Shown here piece after piece: positions 16,582 to 25,848 of a DNA stretch of 64,000 nucleotides. Within the stretch, counting starts at the first letter, position 1; every line of letters begins with the position of its first letter. A program made the translations under genes and the position numbers. The notes beneath the pieces were generated by a model. That model saw only the letters and a program-made list of their open reading frames with translations, was not told the origin of the DNA and ran no database searches. The DNA comes from Bacteroidales bacterium (lineage in GTDB: Bacteria; Bacteroidota; Bacteroidia; Bacteroidales; F082): positions 62,001-126,000 of the forward strand of contig JAFOBJ010000067.1 of assembly GCA_017381865.1 (NCBI GenBank), written 5' to 3'.

Positions 16582-18153
16582 ATGAAGATAAAACAACAAA
16601 ACATAAACAAAAGTTTGATTTTATTATTAAGCGTAAGTGCTTTATTGAGAGGCTTTTTGGCGTATTTCCTAGAATTCGGCAATGACGAAGTCTATTATTG
16701 GACTTACGCTATGTATCCAGATTGGAGTCACTTCGATCATCCTCCGATGGTGGGCTGGTTTATACAGTTGTTTAGCTGTAATCTTTTGTTTACTAGCGAG
16801 TTTTTTTTACGCTTGTCGTCTGTCGTCTGTATGACTGCTAATACTTATCTCATTTATCTTATTGGTAAACAGGTTAAAAACGAACAGACTGGTTTTTATG
16901 CAGCTTTGTTATATACTGCCTCGATTTATGCTTTCGTGATAACTGGAATTTTTATTTTGCCAGATACGCCTCTGAGTATATTTACGTTTCTTGCTGTTTT
17001 ACAGTTTGTTAAGTATTTTCAAAATGAAAAAAATAAGCATCTGCTTTTAGCTGGACTCTTTGCTGGATTGTCAATGCTGTCGAAATATTCAGGTGTTTTT
17101 ATTTGGATTGGAATTGGATTGTATGTTATATTTTATTCAAGAAAGGAATTTAAGAATCCGTTTTTGTATTTATCAGCTTTATTATCAGCTGTTTGTATGA
17201 TTCCAGTTTTGCTGTGGAATGTAAATAATGAATTTATTAGTTTTACGTTTCATGGCAACAGAGTTGGATTTTTTGGAGACTTCCATCCTGAATATTTTTT
17301 AACAGAATTGGTCGGTGAGTTTGCATATAATAATCCTGTAAATTTTATGCTGATAATCATTGCTTTAATGGCTTTAATTAAAGGAAATAGATTTGTTTCT
17401 GATATGCCAAAACGATTGATTTTGTGCCTTTCATTACCGATGATAATGTTGTTTTGGTTTTTCTCTTTGACACGACAAATTTTGCCACATTGGACTTCGC
17501 CTTCTTTTGTTTTGTTATTGATAGTTGTTGCAGCTCAACTGGCTGATAAATATGAAGTTAAAAATAATGAATTGAAAATTCCGAACACAATTCTTGCTTC
17601 TTTGTTCGTGTTGGTATTTGTATTAATAGTAGGTGTCGCAGAAATCAAAACTGGTTTTATTCCGTTGAAATTGAGTGAAAAAGCGCAGACAGTTCAGCAT
17701 TATGGTAAAGGCGATTTTACTCTTGATATGTATGGCTGGAGAAAAATAAAGCCTGAGTTTCAGGAAATTAGAAAAAATGCTGTTAAGAATGGATTTATGA
17801 AAGAAGATGACGGAATGGTAGCTATGAAGTGGTTTCCTCTTGCAAATATGGATTATTATGTCGCTTATCCTTTGGGAATTGATATTTACGGATTTAGAGA
17901 TCCTTCGGAAATCCATAAATATGCGTGGATAAATAAAGAAAGAGGCGATTTGCAATTGGGAAATGACTATTGGTTTTTGACGGAAAGCTTTGATTATTAC
18001 GAACCTAATAAATATCTCAAACCTTATTTTGAAGAAATAATCCCAACAGATACAATTACGATAGAGCGTTGTGGAAAGCCTGCAAAATATGTGTTTGTTT
18101 ATATGTTAAAAGATTTAAAGAAAAGGCCTCAGACTTGGTTTGAGACGGAGTAA
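16582..18153 (+). CDS. GT39-family membrane glycosyltransferase (ArnT/PMT-like)
   Basis: This 523-residue protein has about a dozen membrane segments. The first periplasmic loop carries the catalytic acidic pair in NDEVYYW (residues about 33-39), followed by DHPPMVGW, both typical of GT39/ArnT-like enzymes. These use polyprenyl-phosphate sugars to modify lipid A, lipids or proteins on the outer face of the inner membrane. A TTG three codons upstream (16573) could serve as a start, but the ATG at 16582 opens a normal basic N-terminus. The acceptor cannot be told from sequence. Confidence 0.8.
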   Translation: MKIKQQNINKSLILLLSVSALLRGFLAYFLEFGNDEVYYWTYAMYPDWSHFDHPPMVGWFIQLFSCNLLFTSEFFLRLSSVVCMTANTYLIYLIGKQVKNEQTGFYAALLYTASIYAFVITGIFILPDTPLSIFTFLAVLQFVKYFQNEKNKHLLLAGLFAGLSMLSKYSGVFIWIGIGLYVIFYSRKEFKNPFLYLSALLSAVCMIPVLLWNVNNEFISFTFHGNRVGFFGDFHPEYFLTELVGEFAYNNPVNFMLIIIALMALIKGNRFVSDMPKRLILCLSLPMIMLFWFFSLTRQILPHWTSPSFVLLLIVVAAQLADKYEVKNNELKIPNTILASLFVLVFVLIVGVAEIKTGFIPLKLSEKAQTVQHYGKGDFTLDMYGWRKIKPEFQEIRKNAVKNGFMKEDDGMVAMKWFPLANMDYYVAYPLGIDIYGFRDPSEIHKYAWINKERGDLQLGNDYWFLTESFDYYEPNKYLKPYFEEIIPTDTITIERCGKPAKYVFVYMLKDLKKRPQTWFETE

Positions 18154-18250
18154 AAGTCATTGATTGTTAATGTTTTTTAACATATTATCTTAATATTTCC
18201 ATCTTTTTTGTTAAAAATTGTTAAAACGTATAAAATTTCTTCATAAATCC

Positions 18251-18282
18251 TTGACAAAGCGCATTTCGATTTTGTAATTTTG
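18251..18282 (+). promoter_or_regulatory. Promoter of the DUF2851 gene
   Basis: TTG at 18251-18253 and TAATTTTG at 18275-18282 are spaced by 21 bp, close to the Bacteroidetes -33/-7 arrangement. The start codon follows 27 bp later. Confidence 0.65.
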
Positions 18283-18308
18283 AAGTCCAAAGTTTATGAA
18301 ATTGAATT

Positions 18309-19571
18309 ATGAAAGAGGATTTTATATATTATCTGTGGGAGAATCGTCTGCTTAATCTTGATTTGAGAACGACGTCTGGAGATGAGATTTCTGTGATTTC
18401 TGTTGGTAATCGTAATTTTGATTCTGGTGCTGATTTTATAAATGCGCGCATCAAAATAGGAGGGACTTTATGGGCTGGACAAGTGGAAATTCATGTGCGG
18501 GCCTCAGATTGGTTTAGACATAGACATCAGTATGATGATAATTATAATAATGTAATCCTTCATGTTGTTTATGAATATGATACGGATTTACTCAAGATTC
18601 CAACTCTTGAGGTTAAGGATAAATTTGATATATCGTTACTGCTTAATTATAATAGCTTTGTTAATTCTAGGAATTGGATTCCTTGTGGTGAATTTATTGG
18701 TGGAGTTCAAAACTTTACTGTAGTTTCTTGGTTTGATAGAATGCTTGTCGAACATCTTGAAAATGAATGTAAAGAGCTGGATTTTAAGTTGAAGAATAAC
18801 CATTATGACTGGGAGCAGACTTTCTATCATAGGTTAATGCGGTATTTTGGTTTGAAAGTTAACAATGATTCTTTTGAGTATTTGTCAAGGATACTTCCAT
18901 TGAATCTTCTTTTGAAACATCTTGATAATGAACTTTATGTTGAATCAATGTTGTTCGGATGTGCTGGTTTTTTGGATAAGGATTTCGATGAAGAGTATCC
19001 AAGACTTTTGAAGAGGGAATTCAAAATGTTAAAATCGAAGTTTACATTGAAAGTGATGCCTGTGTCAAATTGGAAGTTTCTTCGACTTAGACCACCAAAT
19101 TTTCCCACAATCAGAATCGCTCAACTGGCGAAGATTATTGTTAAAAATGGAAATTTGTTTTCTAAAATTAGAGATTCTGTCTCTATGGACGATATAATGA
19201 ATTTGTTTGATGTTGAATTGGATTCGTATTGGGATAATCATTTCCAATTTGATAAGGTATCGAATGTGGATAAAAAGAAGACTTTTGGTAAGACAGCTAT
19301 TGACTCTGTGTTTATAAATGCAATTATACCAATGCTTTTTTATTATGGAAAGTTTCATTCCTTGGAAAGTTATAAGGAACGAGCGATGACGTTTTTGGAA
19401 CAATTGGAAGCGGAGGATAATGTCGTTATCAGAAACTTTAAAAATGCAGGCTTGTCTTTTAATAACGCATTTCAGACGCAAGCGGCTCTTTATATGTATA
19501 AATGTTATTGCAAACGACGACGATGCTTGGAATGTAGGATTTATTTGATATTGTCGAAAGTTAGGAGTTAG
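18309..19571 (+). CDS. DUF2851 family protein
   Basis: This 420-residue cytoplasmic protein begins with EDFIYYLWENRLL and contains GNRNFDSGADFINARIKIGG and GQVEIHVRASDW, which mark the DUF2851 family of Bacteroidetes. The DSGADF and VEIHV core resembles a restriction-endonuclease-like fold, but I cannot prove activity and no function is known to me. Oddity: the last codons (KVRS) and the stop come from a TTAGGAG heptamer array that begins at 19561, so the natural C-terminus may have been changed by the repeat. Confidence 0.8.
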   Translation: MKEDFIYYLWENRLLNLDLRTTSGDEISVISVGNRNFDSGADFINARIKIGGTLWAGQVEIHVRASDWFRHRHQYDDNYNNVILHVVYEYDTDLLKIPTLEVKDKFDISLLLNYNSFVNSRNWIPCGEFIGGVQNFTVVSWFDRMLVEHLENECKELDFKLKNNHYDWEQTFYHRLMRYFGLKVNNDSFEYLSRILPLNLLLKHLDNELYVESMLFGCAGFLDKDFDEEYPRLLKREFKMLKSKFTLKVMPVSNWKFLRLRPPNFPTIRIAQLAKIIVKNGNLFSKIRDSVSMDDIMNLFDVELDSYWDNHFQFDKVSNVDKKKTFGKTAIDSVFINAIIPMLFYYGKFHSLESYKERAMTFLEQLEAEDNVVIRNFKNAGLSFNNAFQTQAALYMYKCYCKRRRCLECRIYLILSKVRS

Positions 19572-19612
19572 GAGTTAGGAGTTAGGATTTGAGGAACTGA
19601 GGATTTGAGGAG
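19561..19612. repeat. Heptamer array TTAGGAG plus octamer array
   Basis: Four 7-bp units (TTAGGAG, the last TTAGGAT) at 19561-19588 are followed without a gap by three 8-bp units of the type TTGAGGAA at 19589-19612. The array overlaps the stop codon of the DUF2851 gene. It is the longest array of this type in the window. Confidence 0.75.
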
Positions 19613-19828
19613 TTTTTTTAGTTTCTAAGACGTTGGGTTACGGATGTGCGTCTTTCAAAATGGGTGAGTTTGTGTCTTAAAAAATTCTTTGCATAATTAA
19701 AAAAATAGTAAGACCTTTGCAAATTCTTAAAAATACTGCAATAAACGAAGATAATATCTATTGATGATAGTGTTTATTGTACTGAATATAAGATGTTTAA
19801 ATTGGTATTAATATTAAAAATTATTTCA

Positions 19829-20494
19829 ATGAAAAAATTATTTGTAACCTTAGTTTTCTTGGCTGTATCTTTAATTAGCAACGCTCAGTTTTTCGTGGCT
19901 GGTTCTATAAGTGCTTATCATGTTGGTGGTGAGACATCTTATAAGGCTCCATTCCATACTGTTGATAAAGCACCTATTCAAAATGGATTTACAATTACAC
20001 CAGCTGTCGGTTATATGATTCCAGGTAAGAGCTACGGCTTTGGTCTTGGTTTGGGCTATGGTTATGCTTCACTTAAAGATAACGACTATACTCTTCCTAA
20101 TGGTGATGTTATCGTAGAAAACGTAAAAAAAGGCTTTTCTAACACATTTGATTTCGGTCCTTTCTTTCGTTATGCGTATGCTAAATTTGACAAGATAACA
20201 TTGTATGTTGACGCAAAAATACCTATGAGTATTTCTAATGATAAGACAAAAATTGGCGACGCCGTAGTGATAGATGGTGACAAGACTTTTTCAATCGGTG
20301 CTCGTCTGATTCCTGGTTTGACTTACAGATTTAACAATCATATTCTCTTTACTACAGAAATCGGTTTGTTGAGTATCAATTGTATGCATACAAGGATGAC
20401 ATCTCCTAGCGGAACTGTCAATAAAACTAATGAATTCAAACTTGGAGCTAACACTCGTCAGACTGCAGCATTTGGTTTTGTTTACTTATTCTAA
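19829..20494 (+). CDS. Outer-membrane beta-barrel protein
   Basis: This 221-residue protein has a signal peptide (MKKLFVTLVF to ISNAQ) and a mature part of alternating, aromatic-rich strands ending in Phe (VYLF), the form of small OmpA/OmpW-like 8-strand barrels. The frame is open from 19793, but only the ATG at 19829 gives a proper signal peptide. It is followed at once by a strong bidirectional terminator. No specific role can be given. Confidence 0.75.
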   Translation: MKKLFVTLVFLAVSLISNAQFFVAGSISAYHVGGETSYKAPFHTVDKAPIQNGFTITPAVGYMIPGKSYGFGLGLGYGYASLKDNDYTLPNGDVIVENVKKGFSNTFDFGPFFRYAYAKFDKITLYVDAKIPMSISNDKTKIGDAVVIDGDKTFSIGARLIPGLTYRFNNHILFTTEIGLLSINCMHTRMTSPSGTVNKTNEFKLGANTRQTAAFGFVYLF

Positions 20495-20496
20495 AC

Positions 20497-20532
20497 AAAA
20501 AAATCGACTCAATTTTGAGTCGATTTTTTTTT
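20497..20532. terminator. Bidirectional terminator between barrel gene and slyD
   Basis: AAATCGACTCAA (20501-20512) and its complement (20515-20526) form a 12-bp stem with a two-base loop, with A and T runs on each side. It serves the two convergent genes. Confidence 0.85.
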
Positions 20533-20549
20533 AATCGCTTGAGTTTTGA

Positions 20550-21089
20550 TTATTCACCGCAACCGCCACCGCAGCTGTCGCAGCAGCTTTGATTGTGGCA
20601 GTGACCACCGCTGCAACCGCCACCGAAGTCTGATTCGTTAACTTCGCGAACGTCTAAGATTTCGCCTGTGAAATATAATGGAACACCAGCTAATTCTGGG
20701 TTGAAGTCAACTTTAACTGTTGTTTCGCCGATTTCCAAAATCTTGCCTGGGAATGGTTGTCCGTGGTTGTCTGTGAACCATACTGTTGCACCAACTTGGC
20801 AGATTGTTTCGTTGAAAACGCCGTCTTGTACGAAGATTTCTTTGTTTACATCAAGGATGTTTTCATCTTTGCGTTCGCCGTAGCCTTCTGCTGGTGTCAA
20901 AGCGAAACCGAATGTTGCGCCTGGTTCTAAACCGTCTAAGTTTTCTTCAAATTTAGGTAATAACATGCCAGCGCCGAAAATAGCTTGGAATGGTTGTTCT
21001 TTTGTAGTTTCTTGGATGATTTCACCGTCAGCTGTTTCGCGGTGTAAAACGTATGTCATTGTGACAACAGTGTTTTTTGCAACTTTCAT
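20550..21089 (-). CDS. slyD: SlyD-like FKBP-type peptidyl-prolyl isomerase
   Basis: This 179-residue cytoplasmic protein begins with an FKBP half-domain (VLHRETADGEIIQET, FGAGMLLPKFEENLDG), followed by an insert-in-flap chaperone domain (about 70-125), the SlyD layout. The C-terminus is a metal-binding tail of Cys, His and Gly (about residues 157-179, with CSGGHCHNQSCCDSCGGGC). SlyD proteins fold client proteins and bind nickel or zinc. No hydrogenase or urease gene is nearby. Confidence 0.88.
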   Translation of the reverse strand: MKVAKNTVVTMTYVLHRETADGEIIQETTKEQPFQAIFGAGMLLPKFEENLDGLEPGATFGFALTPAEGYGERKDENILDVNKEIFVQDGVFNETICQVGATVWFTDNHGQPFPGKILEIGETTVKVDFNPELAGVPLYFTGEILDVREVNESDFGGGCSGGHCHNQSCCDSCGGGCGE

Positions 21090-21158
21090 TTTCTTAATTT
21101 TTATTGTTAATAATAATTTGTTCTTGTTAATGCTTTAAATTTTCAGTTTTTAATTTGT

Positions 21159-23234
21159 TTAATATGTTCCAAACATTTTCCTTAAAAACCATTCAATTGA
21201 AACGAGCGATAAAATTACAAAAAATATCAATTTCATATTGATTAAATCTTTATAATTTGTCTCTTCTCTCATCACGGAAGTGATTCTCTCATCATTATCA
21301 ATGCATTCTGCAAGTTGGTTTAATTCTCCGACTGTGAAATTTTTCCCGTTTGTGAGAGATGCCAAAAGTTGCATCCTCTGGGAATTGGCAACTAAATCTT
21401 GAGCTTCAGCACCAATGCTGACAACGGAGAAGCTTCCGACTTCGGAATATTTCGTGTTTCCTAATTTTGCTTCTGCCGTGAAATTATAAATGCCTTCTGG
21501 TAACGAATTGATATTTAAAGAATAAGATTTGTCTTTTTTCGCAAAGTCATATTCATAAACTTTCTTTGAATGTTTGTCGATGATACGCATCCTTAAATCT
21601 GGTTCGTTGATGAGTTCTTGGCTAGGATTTTTTAAATCGGCAGTGAAAATGATGCTTTCGTTGTTTAAATATTCGTCTTTGTAGTTGATAATTAGTTCTT
21701 TATCTTTTTCTGTTAAAAGATATTTTACTGATTTTGAGAATAGTTCTTCAAAATTGTCGTATCCTTTATTGTTATGAAAATCGTATAATTTCCACCTCCA
21801 AATGCCGGTTCCGAAAAGAAACGCATTTTTTCTTCCTTCGTTATCAATGCTGAATGTCATCAATGGGGATTGTGTTAAAACGTCATTGATATTCATGTTG
21901 AGAATGACGTCTTGGTTGGTTTTGTGTGAAAAATCCCAGTGCGGCATTGAAAGTGGAGGAAATATATTGATAGCGTTAACCAAATTGTCGTCAATGTTGA
22001 AAAGTCCGAATGTATTATTATAACAAGGTTTTATGTCAAGAGTGCTGTTTATGGCACCTTTTTTTAGTTCAATTGATGATTGTATTGAGTTAAAGCTTTC
22101 AATGTCAGTATTTTGTCCTAAGATGTGAAAGATTGGAGTTTTTTTGTTGTTTTTTAGCTTTTGATAAAAATCTGCATAGTTTTCCATGCCTGAAAACGGA
22201 ATTTGATGCAAGAAAATGATGTCGTATTTGTTAAGTTCGGGAATATCTTCGTTTGAAAAAATTATTTCAATCTCAAAGTTGTCTCCTAAAATGTTTCTTA
22301 AACTTCCCAAGTCGGGATGCGGCGATTTTGCATAAAACAGGGCTTTGTATTGTTTGTTAATTACGTCGATGAAAAATCGTTTGTTGTTATTATTTGTAAT
22401 GATTTCGTTTTTTGTATTATTTAGTTGTATATCAATCTGTTTTACGCCTTCGTCTTCGGAGTTTATGTTAAAATCTATTGTGCTTGAAAAGTGATTGGAA
22501 TTTATAGGAATCTCTCTTTCTTCAATTATTTCGTTGTTTACAAAGAGTTTTATTTCCATCGATTCATTGCGACAATTGTTTGCGTTGGCAACCAATCGTA
22601 TAGGAATGACTGTATTGGCTGGTGCGGTTTTGTTGTAATGAATGTCTTTTATGTAAAAGTCGGGGTAATTTGTTGTGTCACCGAGTGTTACGGTGTAAAT
22701 TGGGAATGGATATGATTCGATGTCTTGCTCTGGCGGATATGATTTGTTGTAGATTCCGTCGGAAAGAAGTATGACGGCACCGACATTTTTTTTGTAATAA
22801 TTTTTCTTAAAAGTTTTTAAGACATCGCTAATGTCTGTGTAATAATCTTGATAATCAAGCTTGTAGAATTCTTTTGTTTTGTTTCCAAATAAATATTTAT
22901 CTACGATATGATTTTTGTTTAGCTTATTGACTAATGAATCGAGCAGAAGTGGATATTCATTTTTGTAAAAGCTTGAATCTTTTGTGAGTATCAGTGATTT
23001 GGAGTTGTCTTGTGCAATAATTATCGTTGAAAGCTCTGCGTTTTTTTTCTTGACTTTTATATAAGGATTGAAGAAAAGTATGACGAGCAGGCTCACAATG
23101 ACGCATCTTAATGCGAATAGCAATGTGGTCAATGGTTTGCTATAATGTTGCTTCTTGTTAAACAAATATAAAATTGAAGCATAGCAAAGTCCAAAAAATA
23201 TTGCAATTATGAGTGTCCACATATTATGATTCAT
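21159..23234 (-). CDS. VWA-like membrane protein
   Basis: This 691-residue protein has two N-terminal membrane helices (about 3-22 and 36-58), a large periplasmic part and a last helix near 665-682. A von Willebrand A-like domain starts near residue 70 with the metal-site motif DNSKS (DxSxS) and continues with AVILLSDGIYNKS. The rest looks like beta sandwiches and a flavodoxin-like stretch, as in the large Bacteroidetes membrane proteins found near BatA/BatD-type proteins. No Bat operon is present here, so it stands alone. Function unknown, possibly envelope stress or assembly. Confidence 0.65.
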   Translation of the reverse strand: MNHNMWTLIIAIFFGLCYASILYLFNKKQHYSKPLTTLLFALRCVIVSLLVILFFNPYIKVKKKNAELSTIIIAQDNSKSLILTKDSSFYKNEYPLLLDSLVNKLNKNHIVDKYLFGNKTKEFYKLDYQDYYTDISDVLKTFKKNYYKKNVGAVILLSDGIYNKSYPPEQDIESYPFPIYTVTLGDTTNYPDFYIKDIHYNKTAPANTVIPIRLVANANNCRNESMEIKLFVNNEIIEEREIPINSNHFSSTIDFNINSEDEGVKQIDIQLNNTKNEIITNNNNKRFFIDVINKQYKALFYAKSPHPDLGSLRNILGDNFEIEIIFSNEDIPELNKYDIIFLHQIPFSGMENYADFYQKLKNNKKTPIFHILGQNTDIESFNSIQSSIELKKGAINSTLDIKPCYNNTFGLFNIDDNLVNAINIFPPLSMPHWDFSHKTNQDVILNMNINDVLTQSPLMTFSIDNEGRKNAFLFGTGIWRWKLYDFHNNKGYDNFEELFSKSVKYLLTEKDKELIINYKDEYLNNESIIFTADLKNPSQELINEPDLRMRIIDKHSKKVYEYDFAKKDKSYSLNINSLPEGIYNFTAEAKLGNTKYSEVGSFSVVSIGAEAQDLVANSQRMQLLASLTNGKNFTVGELNQLAECIDNDERITSVMREETNYKDLINMKLIFFVILSLVSIEWFLRKMFGTY

Positions 23235-23251
23235 CTTTTTTTAGCGATTTG

Positions 23252-23259
23252 CAAATTTA
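23252..23259 (-). promoter_or_regulatory. -7 box of the VWA-like gene
   Basis: The minus strand reads TAAATTTG, matching TAnnTTTG, 18 bp before the start codon. The leader would be very short. Confidence 0.5.
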
Positions 23260-23291
23260 ATAAAAAACTCAGAAACTTTGCCTTTTTGTCA

Positions 23292-23322
23292 TTTGCCATT
23301 TGTCAAAAAAAAATTATTTTTG
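23292..23322 (+). promoter_or_regulatory. Promoter of the YrdC-family gene
   Basis: TTTG (23292-23295), a 19-bp spacer and TATTTTTG (23315-23322) give a full match to the Bacteroidetes housekeeping promoter. The start codon at 23346 follows 23 bp later. This shows that the longer frame from 23226 is not the real start. Confidence 0.7.
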
Positions 23323-23345
23323 TTGCAGATAAAAAATGTGATTTT

Positions 23346-23915
23346 ATGAATAATTTAGACATAGAAGTTAATAAATGTTGTGATTTGTTAAAAGAAGGCA
23401 AAGTCATTATATATCCGACAGATACGATTTGGGGAATTGGTTGCGATGCCACTAATTTTGATGCAGTTGAGAGGATTTATCAAATCAAGGAACGTACGAA
23501 AGGTAAGGGTTTGATAGTTTTGGTCGACAGCATAGAAATGTTAAAAGACTATGTTAAGAACTTTCCTCCAATTGCTCCTGATATTATTAAGGCTGCGAAA
23601 AATCCGTTGAGCATTGTTTATTCAGAATCGAAGGGCTTGGCGAAAAATGTCTCTGCTGATAGCACGATTTGTATCCGTGTCGTGGATAATGAATTTTGTA
23701 AAGCCTTGATTCATAAGCTTGGACGCCCTATAACTTCAACCTCGGCAAATCTTGCAGGCGATAAAGCTCCTTCTATATATGTGGAAATCACGGAGCAAAT
23801 AAAATCGTCAGTCGACTATGTCGTTCAATTGTATCATGATGTTCTGACAAAACCTAAAGCGTCGACAATCATTAGGTTATACGAAGATAATCATTTTGAT
23901 GTCATCAGACAATAA
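23346..23915 (+). CDS. YrdC/Sua5-family protein (threonylcarbamoyl-AMP synthase)
   Basis: This 189-residue protein has the YrdC fold: PTDTIWGIGCDA near the start, the KERTKGKGL loop (KxR near the substrate pocket) and RPITSTSANLAG near residue 143. The family makes threonylcarbamoyl-AMP for the t6A37 modification of tRNAs that read ANN codons. The length fits the short YrdC/YwlC type without the Sua5 C-terminal domain. Start chosen at 23346 because of the promoter just upstream. Three 31-bp tandem repeats follow the stop. Confidence 0.85.
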   Translation: MNNLDIEVNKCCDLLKEGKVIIYPTDTIWGIGCDATNFDAVERIYQIKERTKGKGLIVLVDSIEMLKDYVKNFPPIAPDIIKAAKNPLSIVYSESKGLAKNVSADSTICIRVVDNEFCKALIHKLGRPITSTSANLAGDKAPSIYVEITEQIKSSVDYVVQLYHDVLTKPKASTIIRLYEDNHFDVIRQ

Positions 23916-23918
23916 ATG

Positions 23919-24011
23919 TAGAGACGTCACCCCTGTGGCGTTTAAAGAGTAGAGACGTCACTCCTGTGGCGTCTAAAGAGTAGAGACGTCACCCCTGTGG
24001 CGTTTAAAAAA
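23919..24011. repeat. Tandem repeat, 3 x 31 bp, hairpin-forming
   Basis: Three units (23919-23949, 23950-23980, 23981-24011) begin with TAGAGACGTCAC and differ at only a few bases. Within each unit GACGTCAC can pair with the later GTGGCGTT/C, so each makes a small hairpin. There are no spacers. The hairpin at 44781-44810 shares the TAGAGRCG...CGYCTCTA pattern. Confidence 0.85.
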
Positions 24012-24065
24012 TGATGGTTTGAACAATTTTGGTTGTTCTTTGTTAGAAATGTAAGTGTAGGAATT

Positions 24066-25679
24066 ATGAAATATTTAAAGTTATTATTATCGGTTGTTTT
24101 TGTTAGTATTCAATTTTTGTTATGCGCTCAGAATCAAGAGAAAGACGTGAAAATGGATTCTAAGGCGGCTCTTCAAAAAATGTCTACGATTTATTATTTG
24201 ATTAATAATTTTTACGTTGATACTGCTGATTTTGAAAATTTGACAGAAGAAGCTATTGTATCTATACTCAAGGAGTTAGATCCTCATTCTGCTTATATTT
24301 CGAAGAAAGATGTTCAGAAAGCTAACGAGCCGTTGGAAGGTAGCTTTGAAGGTATTGGTGTTACGTTTCAAATATTTCAGGATACGATTTTAGTCGTTTC
24401 TCCAGTGCCAGGCGGACCTTCTGATAAAGTCGGTATTATGGCTGGCGATAAAATTGTTAAGATTGATGGAGAAGAAGCCTTTGGTAAAAAGGTTAATAAT
24501 GAGTATGTTGCAAAACATCTTAGAGGTAAGAAAGGCTCGAAAGTTACTCTTGGGATAAAGCGTGGTAATAGTAAAGAACTTATTGATTTTGATGTTGTTA
24601 GAGATAAAATTCCATTGAATAGCATTGATGCGTCTTTTATGCTTGACAATAAAGTCGGTTATATTAAATTGGATCGTTTTGCAAAAACCACAATGGAAGA
24701 ATTTGATGCAGCATTGAAGGAACTTAAATCTCAGAAAATGAAGTCGTTGATACTTGATTTGAGGGGAAATAATGGCGGATTTCTTAACGTGGCGGCGGAA
24801 TTGAGTAATCAGTTTCTTAAAAAAGATTTAGATATAGTTTTTACTGAAGGCGATAAAAGTCCTAAGCATGTCTTTAAAACAGATCATAATGGAGTCTTTT
24901 CTGATGGAAAACTCGTGATTTTGATTGATGAAGGCTCGGCCTCTGCGAGCGAAATCGTTTCTGGCGCAATCCAAGATTGGGATAGAGGCGTCTTGATTGG
25001 ACGTCGTTCTTTTGGTAAAGGATTGGTACAGAGACCATTTAATCTTTCTGACGGTTCTGTTGTACGTTTGACGACAGCTCGATATTACACGCCTACCGGA
25101 AGATGTATTCAACGTTCATACGATAAAGGCTCAGAAGATTATTTTAAAGAAATGACAAATAGAATGAATCATGGTGAATTTTATCATGCTGATAGTATAC
25201 AATTCCCTGATTCTCTGAAATATTCTACATTGATAAGCGGTAGGACGGTCTATGGTGGAGGCGGTATAATGCCTGATATTTTCATGCCAGTTGACACTTC
25301 TTATTCAACTAAATTATATGTTGATTTGGTTAGAAAAGGCGTCTTGAATCGTTTTACGCTTGAATATGTCATGGAAAACAGAAATGAAATTTTAGCTCAA
25401 TATTCTGATTTTGATAAGTTTAATAAAGAATTTTATGTCTCAGAATCGATGATTGATGATTTCAAGAAATTTGCAGAAAAAGAAGGCGTGGAGTGGAACG
25501 ATGAGCAATTCGAACGCTCTGAACCGCTTGTTAAATTGCAGTTGAAAGCCTTGATAGCTCGCAATGAGTGGGATATGGAGGATTATTATCAGGTGGTTTT
25601 GAGAGAAGATAAGGTGGTAAAAAAAGCGATGGAAATACTGAATGATGCTAATCAGTATAGGAAAATTCTCAAGAGATAG
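24066..25679 (+). CDS. S41 carboxyl-terminal processing protease (CtpA-like)
   Basis: This 537-residue protein has a signal peptide (about 1-22, ending LLCAQ), a PDZ domain (about 80-165, LEGSFEGIGVTF) and an S41 peptidase domain. The catalytic serine is S293 in EGSASASEI and the lysine is K318 in FGKG, the Ser/Lys dyad of Prc/CtpA. The C-terminal 150 residues are helical. Such periplasmic enzymes trim or degrade exported proteins from the C-terminus. The ATG at 24066 is preferred over an earlier in-frame start at 24033 because it gives a normal signal peptide. Confidence 0.9.
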   Translation: MKYLKLLLSVVFVSIQFLLCAQNQEKDVKMDSKAALQKMSTIYYLINNFYVDTADFENLTEEAIVSILKELDPHSAYISKKDVQKANEPLEGSFEGIGVTFQIFQDTILVVSPVPGGPSDKVGIMAGDKIVKIDGEEAFGKKVNNEYVAKHLRGKKGSKVTLGIKRGNSKELIDFDVVRDKIPLNSIDASFMLDNKVGYIKLDRFAKTTMEEFDAALKELKSQKMKSLILDLRGNNGGFLNVAAELSNQFLKKDLDIVFTEGDKSPKHVFKTDHNGVFSDGKLVILIDEGSASASEIVSGAIQDWDRGVLIGRRSFGKGLVQRPFNLSDGSVVRLTTARYYTPTGRCIQRSYDKGSEDYFKEMTNRMNHGEFYHADSIQFPDSLKYSTLISGRTVYGGGGIMPDIFMPVDTSYSTKLYVDLVRKGVLNRFTLEYVMENRNEILAQYSDFDKFNKEFYVSESMIDDFKKFAEKEGVEWNDEQFERSEPLVKLQLKALIARNEWDMEDYYQVVLREDKVVKKAMEILNDANQYRKILKR

Positions 25680-25707
25680 TAAAATATTGATTTATATGAA
25701 TTTGTGG

Positions 25708-25744
25708 ATAAAGAAGGCCTTTGAGGTCTTCTTTATTTTTTTTA
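25708..25744 (+). terminator. Terminator of the S41 protease gene
   Basis: The arms 25708-25720 and 25724-25736 form a 13-bp stem with one G-U pair and a TTG loop, followed by eight T. Confidence 0.85.
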
Positions 25745-25788
25745 TGATAAAATGTTGAAAAGTCGTAAAAATATAAGCGAAAAATTCG

Positions 25789-25796
25789 TAGATTTG
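25789..25796 (+). promoter_or_regulatory. -7 box of the lysine-gingipain-like gene
   Basis: TAGATTTG matches TAnnTTTG and lies 52 bp before the start at 25849. Confidence 0.5.
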
Positions 25797-25848
25797 TAGG
25801 CTTATTGTTTGCGAAATAAAATTAAAAATATAACAAAACTTATCTCAA

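Noticed and set aside
19793..19828. Upstream start for the outer-membrane barrel gene
   Set aside because: The extra twelve residues would precede a perfect signal peptide that starts at 19829.
23226..23345. Longer N-terminus for the YrdC-family gene
   Set aside because: The added 40 residues overlap the VWA-like gene start and contain the promoter 23292-23322; the family starts at 23346.
23919..24011. CRISPR array
   Set aside because: The 31-bp units are directly adjacent with no spacers, and no cas genes are in the window.
24033..24065. Upstream start for the S41 protease gene
   Set aside because: A normal signal peptide begins at the ATG at 24066.
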